The notes under the pieces: model-generated | What the model was told of the DNA's origin: nothing | The model's database searches: none | The model's input: only the letters and a program-made list of their open reading frames with translations | Program-made: the position numbers and the translations under genes | Shown here: positions 8,000 through 16,625 of the stretch, one piece after another | Numbering within the stretch: position 1 is the first letter of the stretch | Layout of the letters: every line of letters starts with the position of its first letter | From: an uncultured Eubacteriales bacterium | Lineage (GTDB): Bacteria > Bacillota > Clostridia > Oscillospirales > Acutalibacteraceae | Direction: 5' to 3' | NCBI GenBank assembly: GCA_934463265.1 | Contig: CAKSIU010000011.1 | Location: 1 to 22,129 of the forward strand | Length of the DNA: 22,129 nt

Positions 8000-8983
8000 A
8001 TGAAAGAAATAAAAATAAATAAAAACGATGCCGGACAAAGAATAGATAAATTTCTGACAAAAACATTTAAAAATTTGCCATCATCACTAATGTATAAAGC
8101 AATCCGAAAAAAAGATATAAAAGTCAACTCAAAACGTTGTAAGCCCGACACAAAATTATGCGACGGAGATGTCTTAACCGTATACATAAAAGATGAGCTT
8201 TTGGATCAAAAATTTGATGAATACGACTTTTTAAAGGCACCCACAAATATCGATATAATCTATGAAGATGAAAATATTCTGCTCGTGAATAAAAAGCCCG
8301 GACTTATCGTTCATCCGGACGAAACTTATCATTTTGATTCACTAATTGCGAGAATTCAACATTATCTATATAAAAAAGGAGAATATAATCCACAAAAAGA
8401 AAATTCGTTTATTCCAGCTCTTGCAAACCGCATAGACAGGAACACCGGTGGAATCGTGATTGCTGCAAAAAACGCTGACACTTTACGAATTTTAAACCAG
8501 AAAATGAAAAGTCGTGAATTAAAAAAGTTTTATTTGTGCATCGCCTATTCTAAATTTAAGAAAAAAGACGACATTTTAACCGCATACTTAGAAAAAAACG
8601 AAAAACAAAATCGAGTTTACATACATAATTCTGAAAAAGGAAATACAAAAATAATAAAAACTAAATATCATGTAATCGCAGAAAAAGGTAATTTCAGTTT
8701 GCTGGAAGTGGAACTTCTAACCGGCAGAACCCATCAAATAAGAGCTCACTTGGCATCTTTGGGGCATCCGCTTTTGGGCGACAGCAAATACGGAAAAAAC
8801 TCAATAAATAAGGAAAAAGGCTACAAATGGCAGGCGCTTTACTCTTATAAATTAAAATTTGAGTTCTCAACACCAGCAGGAATTCTTTCATATCTCAACG
8901 GGAAAGAATTTATCGCTCCAAAAGTCTGGTTCGTCGATGATTTTTATAAATTTGAACAAGCAAAAAATAGTGGCAAAGTCTAA
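8000..8983 (+). CDS. RluA-family 23S rRNA pseudouridine synthase
   Basis: The enzyme isomerises specific uridines in rRNA to pseudouridine. It has an N-terminal S4 RNA-binding domain (about 1-60; INKNDAGQRIDKFL, then KKDIKVNSKR and DGDVLTVYI). The catalytic motif RIDRNTGG is at 144-151 with catalytic D146, and the family motif LLTGRTHQIRAHLASLGHPLLGD lies around residue 240-260. Length (327) is normal for the RluC/RluD group; which rRNA positions it modifies cannot be told from sequence. It is the only large rightward gene in the window, flanked by the divergent radC operon and the convergent polysaccharide operon. The spacing from AAGGAG to ATG (13 bases) is somewhat long. Confidence 0.93.
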   Translation: MKEIKINKNDAGQRIDKFLTKTFKNLPSSLMYKAIRKKDIKVNSKRCKPDTKLCDGDVLTVYIKDELLDQKFDEYDFLKAPTNIDIIYEDENILLVNKKPGLIVHPDETYHFDSLIARIQHYLYKKGEYNPQKENSFIPALANRIDRNTGGIVIAAKNADTLRILNQKMKSRELKKFYLCIAYSKFKKKDDILTAYLEKNEKQNRVYIHNSEKGNTKIIKTKYHVIAEKGNFSLLEVELLTGRTHQIRAHLASLGHPLLGDSKYGKNSINKEKGYKWQALYSYKLKFEFSTPAGILSYLNGKEFIAPKVWFVDDFYKFEQAKNSGKV

Positions 8984-8995
8984 ATTTTGCCACTA
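8968..8995 (-). terminator. Terminator of the polysaccharide operon, overlapping the rlu stop codon
   Basis: TAGTGGCAAA (8968-8977) pairs with TTTGCCACTA (8986-8995) around an 8-base loop. On the minus strand the stem is followed by ATTTTTTG, a good U-tract, and it lies 14 bases past the flippase stop. On the plus strand no T-run follows. The pseudouridine synthase TAA (8981-8983) lies in the loop, so the terminator is embedded in the convergent gene's 3' end. Confidence 0.85.
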
Positions 8996-9009
8996 AATTT
9001 ATATTTAGT

Positions 9010-10545
9010 TCATTTTCTCATTCTGAACTGCTCAAACATATTTTTAACAATGCCAAACAAATATTGAAATTCGTCCGTTTTGTAAAATATAAAAATATTT
9101 ATACAATTCGGAACAACCATACAAATAAAAGCGTTAATGATAAGTTTTAAAAAGCCATCAAAATGTACCAGCGAACACAAATAATATGTTAAAACGCAAG
9201 AAATCAACGTAATTACCGCATAAACCACACTTTTTTTATAATACGAAATAACCGAGCGATTAAAGATATTTTTATAAACTACATAAGGCTGCGTCCAAAA
9301 AGGAACCAAAAACGAGCTGAAAATATTTGCAATAATGACACCGTTTAACCCCAGTTTATCTACAAACAAAAGCGCCAAACCCAAATTTAAGGCGGTTTCA
9401 ATCAGAGCAAAGTATCTGTCCGGCCGATAAAGTCCCGCACTGTTTTTTACCATAGTTATAGACTTTCTCATACCAAACACATAAAAATTAACGGTTATCA
9501 AAATTATGGTAGCCATTGGCAACAAAAAAGCTTTTCCCATCCATAATTTTATAAAAGGCCCTATTAAACAAAACAGCGATACTGAGAAAAAAGAATAAAT
9601 TATATGATTAAGAAAAAATATTTTTTTATAAACATTATGTACCTCACCTTTGGTAGCTTTTACTAGCAAATTGCCAAAACTCGTTAAAATCGCATTAAAA
9701 ACCTGGTCTGTAATGCTCATCAAACCGTTTGTAATCAGCGTGTAAGGATAATATATTCCGGTAATCGACTCACCTAAATGACTTGTAATAATTAAAGTTG
9801 AACCCGAAGCTAAACTTTGGTAGCCAACTTTATGATAAAAAAGAGCACCTAAATTTTTAAACAAATCGTTTCTTTCAGACTTTTCGAGCTTCTTTTTTAT
9901 TTTTAAATCTATATTCTTGTACTTAAATTTATATATAACGTGGATAAAAATACTGTCCAGCAAAGTGCAAAAAAGCTTAGAAACCACGTACAACTCGAAT
10001 GATTTAAAATGACAAACAGAAATAAGCTGAAAAATATACATTAAAACCTGACAACTTGTTCGGCATATACTCACCAAATAATTTTTCTGATCGGCGATAA
10101 GCATCGCACGTTTATGTCCAAACAAATAGGTTGCTAAGGTGTCTGCCAAATAAAGCAGAAACATCCACACAAGCCAGTTGTCAGAAAATCTGTTGGAATC
10201 GTGCTCCGGTACAAGTTGCGGCATAATTGCAGCTGTTAAAAGCCCTAAGAAAGTTAATATCAGTGCTATAATTTTAAAAGTATTTTTATAAAAGTTGAGA
10301 AGAATTGCAATTTTTTCGGTGTCATTTTCAGCAATCGGCTTATAAAGTTTGTATATCACGCCAAAACTGATTCCCAATTCGACTATATTAAGCAGCGCAA
10401 CCGTATCCATAAAAGTCTTCTGAATCCCCAAAATTTCACTGCCAAGGCTTGCTACAACTGGACTTAATGCAAGTGGACCTATCAGCAAAATTACATACGA
10501 TGCGAGACCTACTAAACTATTTATAATAGAATTTTTTGTTCTCAT
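9010..10545 (-). CDS. Wzx-like polysaccharide flippase (MVF/MATE-like superfamily)
   Basis: This 511-residue integral membrane protein is made almost entirely of hydrophobic segments separated by short charged loops, as in Wzx/RfbX/PST flippases with 12-14 helices. The N-terminus (NSIINSLVGLASYVILLIG) and the internal ESITGIYYPYTLITNGLMS region are typical of this family. It would move undecaprenyl-diphosphate-linked repeat units across the cytoplasmic membrane before polymerisation. It is the last gene of the polysaccharide operon, 32 bases after a glycosyltransferase gene and just before the terminator. The start ATG has AAGGAAAA upstream. The family call rests on topology and context; the substrate is unknown, but ribitol-phosphate-containing units are plausible. 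Confidence 0.87.
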   Translation of the reverse strand: MRTKNSIINSLVGLASYVILLIGPLALSPVVASLGSEILGIQKTFMDTVALLNIVELGISFGVIYKLYKPIAENDTEKIAILLNFYKNTFKIIALILTFLGLLTAAIMPQLVPEHDSNRFSDNWLVWMFLLYLADTLATYLFGHKRAMLIADQKNYLVSICRTSCQVLMYIFQLISVCHFKSFELYVVSKLFCTLLDSIFIHVIYKFKYKNIDLKIKKKLEKSERNDLFKNLGALFYHKVGYQSLASGSTLIITSHLGESITGIYYPYTLITNGLMSITDQVFNAILTSFGNLLVKATKGEVHNVYKKIFFLNHIIYSFFSVSLFCLIGPFIKLWMGKAFLLPMATIILITVNFYVFGMRKSITMVKNSAGLYRPDRYFALIETALNLGLALLFVDKLGLNGVIIANIFSSFLVPFWTQPYVVYKNIFNRSVISYYKKSVVYAVITLISCVLTYYLCSLVHFDGFLKLIINAFICMVVPNCINIFIFYKTDEFQYLFGIVKNMFEQFRMRK

Positions 10546-10577
10546 TTAGAATTTTCCTTCACCTTATTTAAATCTTT

Positions 10578-11579
10578 TTAATGCAGAGCGTTTTTATTTA
10601 CTAAATTTTTCAGCTTAAAAAATGAATATATAGCCCTTTCAAATTTTAATCTCATAAGCAACCACAGAATTTTTATTTGATTGTCGGTAAAATTAACCTC
10701 GAATAGCGTATCTTTTAAAAATTCGTTCTCAAAACAATCTTTTATTTTTTTTAACTTTGCGCTTTTACTTTCATTCGATAAAATAACAAGTTTTTTCAAA
10801 TAATAATAAATTTCCTTTGCAAAAACCTCATTGATATTGCTAAAATCATCGGAACCAAAACTTGTTTTAAAAAATTTCTGCACTTTTTTATGCAACATAA
10901 TTTCCGTAAAAAAAAGATTTTCATCATATCGGCTGGCTAAACTCTCTTGAGCAGAAACGTTATAATTGTAAAGAGCATCGCTTATGACCACTATTTTATC
11001 ACAGTTTGACGTGTAAGACAAATTAAAAAGCAAATCTTCCCCTATGGATAAATTTTCATCAAAAAGCGTTTTTATTTTGTCTTTGCGATATAATTTATTC
11101 CAGGGCGCATTAAAAAAAGCACCTTTATATAGCCTTTCGAAGCAAGTCTTAAACGCAAAAAGGCTGTTTGAATAAAAATTATCCGGAGATTTTTTTATAA
11201 AATCTCCACATCGAACTCTGTTATACCCACAAATTGCCAAATCAGCATTGCTTTTTTCAAGATTATCCACTAAACATCGCGTCATGTCAAAATTTATATA
11301 ATCATCCGCATCCACAAACTGGATAAACTCTCCGTTTGCCACGCTTAAACCTGTATTTCTTGCTGCAGAAACCCCGACATTTTTTTTATTTATTATTACT
11401 ATTCTGTTATCTTTTTGCCTAAATTTTTTACAAATTTCCAGTGAGTCGTCCGTAGAGCCATCATTAACTAAAATGACTTCTAAATTCTCATAACTCTGCG
11501 AAAGTATACTCTTCACACACCGGCTCAAAGTTCGCTCAGAATTATAAATCGGTACAATCACGCTTACCTTTCTTTGCAT
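10578..11579 (-). CDS. Family 2 glycosyltransferase (GT-A fold)
   Basis: The N-terminal GT2 domain has VSVIVPIYNSERTLSRCVKSIL at the start, VNDGSTDDS (about 39-47), the acceptor-side motif NVGVSAARNTGL (67-78), and the metal/nucleotide-binding DADD motif (90-93). Such enzymes add a sugar from an activated donor to a lipid-linked glycan on the cytoplasmic face. No membrane helix is evident in the C-terminal 200 residues, which are rich in Lys, Phe and Asn. I choose the ATG at 11579 because AGAGGG sits nine bases upstream and the catalytic domain then starts at residue 5. An in-frame ATG at 11597, abutting the upstream polymerase stop, is possible. Sugar specificity cannot be read from sequence. 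Confidence 0.9.
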   Translation of the reverse strand: MQRKVSVIVPIYNSERTLSRCVKSILSQSYENLEVILVNDGSTDDSLEICKKFRQKDNRIVIINKKNVGVSAARNTGLSVANGEFIQFVDADDYINFDMTRCLVDNLEKSNADLAICGYNRVRCGDFIKKSPDNFYSNSLFAFKTCFERLYKGAFFNAPWNKLYRKDKIKTLFDENLSIGEDLLFNLSYTSNCDKIVVISDALYNYNVSAQESLASRYDENLFFTEIMLHKKVQKFFKTSFGSDDFSNINEVFAKEIYYYLKKLVILSNESKSAKLKKIKDCFENEFLKDTLFEVNFTDNQIKILWLLMRLKFERAIYSFFKLKNLVNKNALH

Positions 11580-11597
11580 ATAAAGTTTCCCTCTCAT

Positions 11598-13013
11598 TTA
11601 AACCTTTTTAACCGAATCTTTCTCAATAAAATAGCATGAGTAGCCCAAATTCAGCCAAAAAACTAACACTCCGATTGTGTTTACAAAAAATATCTCGGAC
11701 AGAAAAAATGCCGATACCGCAGCCGTAGCAACAACAGAAAAATTAAATAAAACCATATAATAATTGCTGCTTTTTAAGCTTAAAAACAAAAATTTAAATA
11801 CAAAAATCAGATACTTAACGAAAAATATCATCAAAGCAAGCGCACCGACAATTCCGGTTGAAGTCAATACGTCAAGATAAGCGTTATGCACCGCATAAGA
11901 CCTCTGCGCGATAAATCCATCTGGAAATTCAGCCTTAGCGTATGCACGCATATTTCGCGGAGATGTTCCAAAAATCGGCTTGCTCTTAAATAATTCAAAT
12001 GCACTCTGCCAAATTTTAAATCTACAATTAGACACATCTGTGCTGTTATTCACGTCCTCACGCGTTGTGTCAACGTACTTTCTTATTCTCGGCTCAGAAA
12101 CGCTTGCTGTCTGAAACGGCGCTCCAATAAATTCCGGTAAATAAGATAACATCTTTTTTGTAAAAACTATACTAAAAATCAAGACCAAACTGCATATCAA
12201 AGAACTTCCAACAAAAAATACGTGTTTTAAGATTAAATTTGCTTTTTTATCCTTAAACTTCCGCAATAAGACAAAATATGCCGATAAAAGCATTACCACA
12301 AACGCAGAAACTTCCGCCGTTCTTGAGCCAGACAGCACTACATAGCAAAAATTAACTAAAATATTCGAAAAATAAAATGCTTTTAAAAATTTTCTGGCCG
12401 AGTTTCTTATATTAAAAATCGAAAATAAAATCATAACTATCGCGACAATTGCTGCATAATTAGGGTCTTCAAAAATGCCAAATAGCCGGCCTTCAATAAA
12501 TCCCATCCTCGCAAAAGAATCCGGATAAACATCCACATAAAAGCCAATTTGAAGCAGGAACATACCGATTGACACAGAACAAGCAACAAACCACACCAAA
12601 ATTAAAATATTTGCCACAAATTTTATTTCTTTTTTTACGTCTTCAGCGCTTCTTTCTCCATCAATCGGATATAAAAGTAAAAAAGAAATCGCTAGCCAAA
12701 CTAAATTTCTTATATTCCCCAAAAGTCCATATTTTACGTTGATTATGCTCGAAATTAAGCATACCGTCAAAAAAATTAAAAGCCAAATTACATTCTTTTG
12801 CCGCAAAAAAATACGTTTAGTAAAAAAATCTATAAAAATTATGCTTGCGCCAAATATTGCTACAACAGAAAATACCAAAGTGTTCACAAGTTGCGTTTCA
12901 TGCAGCGCCACAGGTAATAAAACTCGCGTTAGAACCGCCACAATAAATGCCACTAAATAAGTTTTTCTCAAAAATTCATAAGTATTTTCATTAAGTACTT
13001 TCTTCAAATTCAT
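11598..13013 (-). CDS. Wzy-like O-antigen polymerase/ligase family membrane protein
   Basis: A 471-residue protein with about a dozen hydrophobic segments. The Wzy_C-type hallmarks are GRLFGIFEDPNYAAI, SGSRTAEVSAFVVML, and a large extracytoplasmic loop ending in KPIFGTSPRNMRAYA and YAVHNAYLDVLTSTGIVG. The Arg/His-rich loop and the HNAYLxxLxxxGxxG motif are typical of O-antigen polymerases and ligases. It would polymerise lipid-linked repeat units outside the membrane after Wzx flipping; a ligase role is possible but less likely in a Gram-positive operon with Wzx. Start: ATG behind AAAGGAT. It lies 25 bases after the preceding glycosyltransferase gene. Confidence 0.88.
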   Translation of the reverse strand: MNLKKVLNENTYEFLRKTYLVAFIVAVLTRVLLPVALHETQLVNTLVFSVVAIFGASIIFIDFFTKRIFLRQKNVIWLLIFLTVCLISSIINVKYGLLGNIRNLVWLAISFLLLYPIDGERSAEDVKKEIKFVANILILVWFVACSVSIGMFLLQIGFYVDVYPDSFARMGFIEGRLFGIFEDPNYAAIVAIVMILFSIFNIRNSARKFLKAFYFSNILVNFCYVVLSGSRTAEVSAFVVMLLSAYFVLLRKFKDKKANLILKHVFFVGSSLICSLVLIFSIVFTKKMLSYLPEFIGAPFQTASVSEPRIRKYVDTTREDVNNSTDVSNCRFKIWQSAFELFKSKPIFGTSPRNMRAYAKAEFPDGFIAQRSYAVHNAYLDVLTSTGIVGALALMIFFVKYLIFVFKFLFLSLKSSNYYMVLFNFSVVATAAVSAFFLSEIFFVNTIGVLVFWLNLGYSCYFIEKDSVKKV

Positions 13014-13038
13014 TAAAAAACAAATCCTTTTTTAATAT

Positions 13039-14019
13039 TCAATAATTTAATTTCATAAATTTCTTTTTTTGAAATTTAAGCAAACCGGTGTACAATTTAG
13101 GACTTACAAACAGAATAAACATGACTAACTTACGTTTTAGCGAAAAAAAAGGATTTAACGCCATTTTAAACGTATTTTTGCGCAAAATCGCAAGTATTCC
13201 TTTATAACTCTCAAGATCTTCAAGATTCTCACTCAAAATCATCTTATCAAAAACATATGTATACGACCACAAAAGTCTAAATTCCGCTTGAGGAGTTAAA
13301 TCTTTAAAATTATTTTTTACAAATTCCAAATTGCCCTTATAAGCCTCAATAACGTTAAAGTCTTGACGTTTAAAGCTGGAAGTTGTGATGCTTTCGCCCC
13401 TATGAACATAGTAATATTTGGGCGCAGAATCAAACACAACTTTCGAAGCTTTCGATAAAATTTTCGGAATGGTAAACGCATCTTCCGATAGCTTTCCTTT
13501 TGGGAATTTCACCTCCGAAAACAAATCCTTTTTGCACAATTTATTTACAGCATTTACCGAAAATTTAATTCCCTCCAAAGCTGTTTTTAAGGCTTGCTTA
13601 TTGCTCAAAATTAAAAATTCATTTCCAGCAAATTGAGGTACTTTTTTATCACTATAACAATCGTACAGCCCACAAATCGAAATTTCTGCATCGTTTTTTA
13701 TCAAATTTTCATACAAAGTTTCGTACATATCCGCCGCAATGTAGTCATCACTGTCCACAAAACCAATATACGGACTTTCCGCCGCCATTATTCCTACATT
13801 CCGCGCCTCGCTAAGGCCTTCATTTTGCTTGTGAATAACCTTTACACGACCATCTTTTTTAGCATATTTATCACAAATTTTTCCGCAATCGTCCGGAGAA
13901 CCATCATCAACTAAAATTATTTCTATATCCTTTAAAGTCTGATTTATCAGCGAATTTACACATTTTTCTAAATAATTTTCAACCCTATAGACGGGCACAA
14001 TGATACTAACTTTTGCCAT
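13039..14019 (-). CDS. Family 2 glycosyltransferase (CPS type)
   Basis: The product of 326 residues starts MAKVSIIVPVYRVENYLEKC and has VDDGSPDDCG (37-46), NEGLSEARNVG (66-76) and DSDD (89-92), a standard GT2 nucleotide-sugar site. The weakly hydrophobic C-terminus (LVMFILFVSPKLYTGLLKF) suggests membrane association. The frame stays open upstream to 14157, but that extension overlaps tarJ and lacks a conserved domain. The ATG at 14019 has AGGTG five bases upstream and gives a normal N-terminus. The tarJ stop is only seven bases before it, so expression is probably coupled. Donor and acceptor are unknown. Confidence 0.92.
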   Translation of the reverse strand: MAKVSIIVPVYRVENYLEKCVNSLINQTLKDIEIILVDDGSPDDCGKICDKYAKKDGRVKVIHKQNEGLSEARNVGIMAAESPYIGFVDSDDYIAADMYETLYENLIKNDAEISICGLYDCYSDKKVPQFAGNEFLILSNKQALKTALEGIKFSVNAVNKLCKKDLFSEVKFPKGKLSEDAFTIPKILSKASKVVFDSAPKYYYVHRGESITTSSFKRQDFNVIEAYKGNLEFVKNNFKDLTPQAEFRLLWSYTYVFDKMILSENLEDLESYKGILAILRKNTFKMALNPFFSLKRKLVMFILFVSPKLYTGLLKFQKKKFMKLNY

Positions 14020-14026
14020 TTTACAC

Positions 14027-15040
14027 CTATAACTTCCATTCAAAAACTGTCTTAAACATCGTTCCTGCATCTTCCGCAAAAACTCTGTGGATATCCTGTA
14101 TACTTCCCACCGAAGTTGATTCGTATATGATTGCAGACAGCCGTCTCTGAAAATCACTATTTTTCAAAAAATTAACCGCATTTTCAAAGTCAATTTTTCC
14201 AGAGCGACTGCATCCGATTAAAGTCAGACCTTTTTCCAAAACATCTCGTGTATTAATCGCAACTTTATCTTCGCTGACTCCCAACAAAATGGCCGTCCCC
14301 TGTGGATTTACATGCTTAATTATATCATTTATCGCATAAAAACTTCCTGTTCCACCAACACATTCAAACGCGTGGTCAATGTGCAAATTATTCGGGAGTT
14401 CGTCAGAGAGATACGTCTCATCAGCAAAAGAAAAATAAGACAATTTGTTCCTATTCTTACCAATAACAATAATTTTGGAATTTTTATAAGTGTTTTTCAA
14501 AATGCACGAAACCACATAAGACAGACTTCCATCGCCCCAAACAGCAATTCTGTCGCGATATTCATGTGAACACAAATTGAATCGGTTAACCGCATGTATT
14601 CCAACACTTATAAATTCGCAAATTGACGCTGTTTGCAAAGGAATATTTTCAAAAGCGACGAGTCTGTCACTGGGCATAGTAACGAACTCTTGCATAAATC
14701 CATCAAAACCGCTCGATAAAAACTTTGCTCCATGCGCATAATTTTCATACTCACCCGCACGAACATTTCCCGGTACGTTTGGAATCATCACGACATTTTG
14801 TCCAACTTTAAAACTGCCCGATTTATCATAAACAACCTCACCACAGCACTCATGAATGAGTGCCATGGGTAATTTTTTTCTCAAAACAGTCGCATCTCTC
14901 TGACCCAAATAATATCTCTGGTCTGCGTGACAAACCGCCATATACCGGGGTTTTACAATAACGTCATTTTCAATGTCAATGTCAGAATATTTTACCGAAA
15001 ACGCGCGAGGATACACCAGTTGATATACACAATTAATCAA
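14027..15040 (-). CDS. tarJ: TarJ-like ribulose-5-phosphate reductase (NADPH)
   Basis: TarJ reduces ribulose 5-phosphate to ribitol 5-phosphate, the substrate of TarI. The protein is a zinc-type medium-chain dehydrogenase of 337 residues. Its N-terminus MINCVYQLVYPRAFSVKYSD, then CHADQRYYLGQRD with LRKKLPMALIHECCGEV, follows the TarJ pattern. C37 and H63-E64 are likely zinc ligands, and WGDGSLSYVV is the nucleotide-binding loop. The start I choose is the TTG at 15040: GGAGG lies eight bases upstream, and it aligns with the family N-terminus. This gives an 8-base overlap with tarI and implies translational coupling. A longer in-frame start at 15070 would add a non-homologous leader. The paralogous TarJ/BcbB group is a close alternative name with the same reaction. 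Confidence 0.92.
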   Translation of the reverse strand: MINCVYQLVYPRAFSVKYSDIDIENDVIVKPRYMAVCHADQRYYLGQRDATVLRKKLPMALIHECCGEVVYDKSGSFKVGQNVVMIPNVPGNVRAGEYENYAHGAKFLSSGFDGFMQEFVTMPSDRLVAFENIPLQTASICEFISVGIHAVNRFNLCSHEYRDRIAVWGDGSLSYVVSCILKNTYKNSKIIVIGKNRNKLSYFSFADETYLSDELPNNLHIDHAFECVGGTGSFYAINDIIKHVNPQGTAILLGVSEDKVAINTRDVLEKGLTLIGCSRSGKIDFENAVNFLKNSDFQRRLSAIIYESTSVGSIQDIHRVFAEDAGTMFKTVFEWKL

Positions 15041-15749
15041 CTTTAATTCCTCCCACCATCGCCATTGCAATTTTGTAGTCTGTAACAGTGGTAATTTTCA
15101 TGTTTGAAACCTCTCCTGCGACCAAATGCACCGGATAATTTCTCACTACACAAATTTTGCACGCATCCGTTAAAACAGCCTTTTCTTCGTCACTTAAGTC
15201 ATTATACAAGTCAAAAAGCAGATTAATCTTAAAACTTTGCGGCGTCTGACCTTGATACATAAATTTCCTATTTGGAATATTAGTAATCATGCTGCCATTT
15301 TCTGACATAACAATCGTGTCCGTCGCGCTAATTACAGTATCGCAGGCGCCAAAATCAAGCGCTGCATCAATGTTCTCCTCAATAATCCTACTCGTTACAA
15401 AAGGCCGAACAGAGTCATGCGTAACGACTACATCGTCGTCATCAACACCAAAATTTTCCTTAATGTGCCTTATAATGTTAAAAATCGTGCCGTTTCTGTC
15501 TTTTCCACCCGCCACACAAACTAATTTTTCTGAATCTAAGTTATACTTTTCAATCAAATCACTCATATGCAAAAGCCAGTCTGGATGCACGCCGACATAA
15601 ATTTTGTCGAAACGAGAACACATTAAAAATTTTTCTATCGTATGAATTATAATCGGCTTGCTACCAAGCATCAAAAACTGCTTTGGAATATCGGCAATAT
15701 TCATTCTCGAACCTATTCCGCCAGCTAATATCGCGCCAAAAATCATCAT
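15033..15749 (-). CDS. tarI: TarI-like ribitol-5-phosphate cytidylyltransferase
   Basis: TarI joins CTP and ribitol 5-phosphate to CDP-ribitol, the activated donor for ribitol phosphate in cell-wall glycans. The 238-residue length equals typical TarI. Motifs are AILAGGIGSRM (6-16), PKQF (22-25), THDSVRPF (about 110) and KITTVTDYKIA near the C-terminus. Its fold is shared with IspD of isoprenoid synthesis, but adjacency to tarJ and the PKQF-LMLGSKPIIIHTIEKF stretch favour TarI. The first ATG overlaps the licD stop by four bases (ATGA); the next codon is also ATG (15746) and gives the family-like start MIFGAILAGG. AGAGGTG lies just upstream. It is part of the polysaccharide operon. Confidence 0.92.
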   Translation of the reverse strand: MMIFGAILAGGIGSRMNIADIPKQFLMLGSKPIIIHTIEKFLMCSRFDKIYVGVHPDWLLHMSDLIEKYNLDSEKLVCVAGGKDRNGTIFNIIRHIKENFGVDDDDVVVTHDSVRPFVTSRIIEENIDAALDFGACDTVISATDTIVMSENGSMITNIPNRKFMYQGQTPQSFKINLLFDLYNDLSDEEKAVLTDACKICVVRNYPVHLVAGEVSNMKITTVTDYKIAMAMVGGIKVD

Positions 15750-16624
15750 TTTTCACCTCTGCAATAATATACACCTTTATATTTTTCGTAACCATTCGAA
15801 AGGTCGCAAAACACCGCGTCGTGGTGAGCAACCTGTTTTTCTTTAGGTGGCAATTTCATATAATCGCCAAAAGCCGTCCGCAAATAATCGTCGTATCCCT
15901 TTGGAATAGGCATAGACTCGCCCTCAAAATCTGCGCAAATTGCCTCCTCAAACGCCGATTTTGGATATTTTTTCATCATATAATATGGCCCCGAACAAAG
16001 CTCTGTTATGTTGTCGCAATCGTTTATTTTGTATTTTGACATATGTTTCTCTGCGAATTTCCAAATTTTGTATCGCATTTTTTTTGACGGTACACATTTC
16101 AAAGCTAGTCTTCCCAATAGACTGACTGCTCCTCCATGATTATTGGGAATCATTTGCGCACAAAAAAGAGAATAAGTCAACGCCCAAAACAGCTGGCAAA
16201 CTCTTGCAAATTTCGAGTTTGGATATCCATCAAGCGGCAAAATATCCAAAACTATTCCGTGATTTATGTCTAAATCTGCCTGATGTGTTTTTATAAATGT
16301 CGTGTTATTGTCATTTATTGTTGCAAATAAATTTTTGTAATGATGTTTTTCATCCGGTCTGCAATAAGAAAATAGGCTTGTATCAGCGTTTTTCGCCCAC
16401 ATTTCGCCCAGTTTTTCGTAGTCGTCCCGCGGCATAAACACATCAATATCGTCATCCCACGGGATAAAACCTTTGTGCCGTATGGCTCCTATGCAGCAGC
16501 CTCCGCAAAGAAAAAATTTAAGATTATTTTCTCTGCAGAAATCTCTAAAATACACCGCCATATCAAGGCTTTTTAACTGCAACTGCCTTAGTTCTTCTTT
16601 TGAAAATTCATATTTATTTTCCAT
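15746..16624 (-). CDS. LicD/fukutin-family phosphotransferase, likely ribitol- or choline-phosphate
   Basis: LicD proteins transfer a phospho-alcohol from a CDP-activated donor to a glycan. The diagnostic motif is present: GAIRHKGFIPWDDDIDV (46-62) followed by MPRDDYE, with the acidic WDDDID cluster as the metal-binding site. Length (292) is normal. The name-giving LicD uses CDP-choline, but no choline kinase or cytidylyltransferase (licA, licC) is visible here. The next two genes make CDP-ribitol, so I infer CDP-ribitol as donor, parallel to the homologous human FKRP and fukutin. Start: ATG with GGAG about 13 bases upstream. The upstream glycosyltransferase stop at 16626 almost touches the ATG. 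Substrate is inference; family is secure. Confidence 0.9.
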   Translation of the reverse strand: MENKYEFSKEELRQLQLKSLDMAVYFRDFCRENNLKFFLCGGCCIGAIRHKGFIPWDDDIDVFMPRDDYEKLGEMWAKNADTSLFSYCRPDEKHHYKNLFATINDNNTTFIKTHQADLDINHGIVLDILPLDGYPNSKFARVCQLFWALTYSLFCAQMIPNNHGGAVSLLGRLALKCVPSKKMRYKIWKFAEKHMSKYKINDCDNITELCSGPYYMMKKYPKSAFEEAICADFEGESMPIPKGYDDYLRTAFGDYMKLPPKEKQVAHHDAVFCDLSNGYEKYKGVYYCRGEK

Positions 16625-16625
16625 T

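Noticed and set aside
14020..14157. N-terminal extension of the GT2 gene up to 14157
   Set aside because: It lies inside tarJ on the same strand in another frame, and the conserved GT2 start with its own RBS is at 14019.
15033..15749. IspD of the MEP isoprenoid pathway
   Set aside because: The fold is shared, but a TarJ gene overlaps directly downstream, a LicD gene lies upstream, and the length and N-terminal pattern fit TarI. No other isoprenoid gene is nearby.
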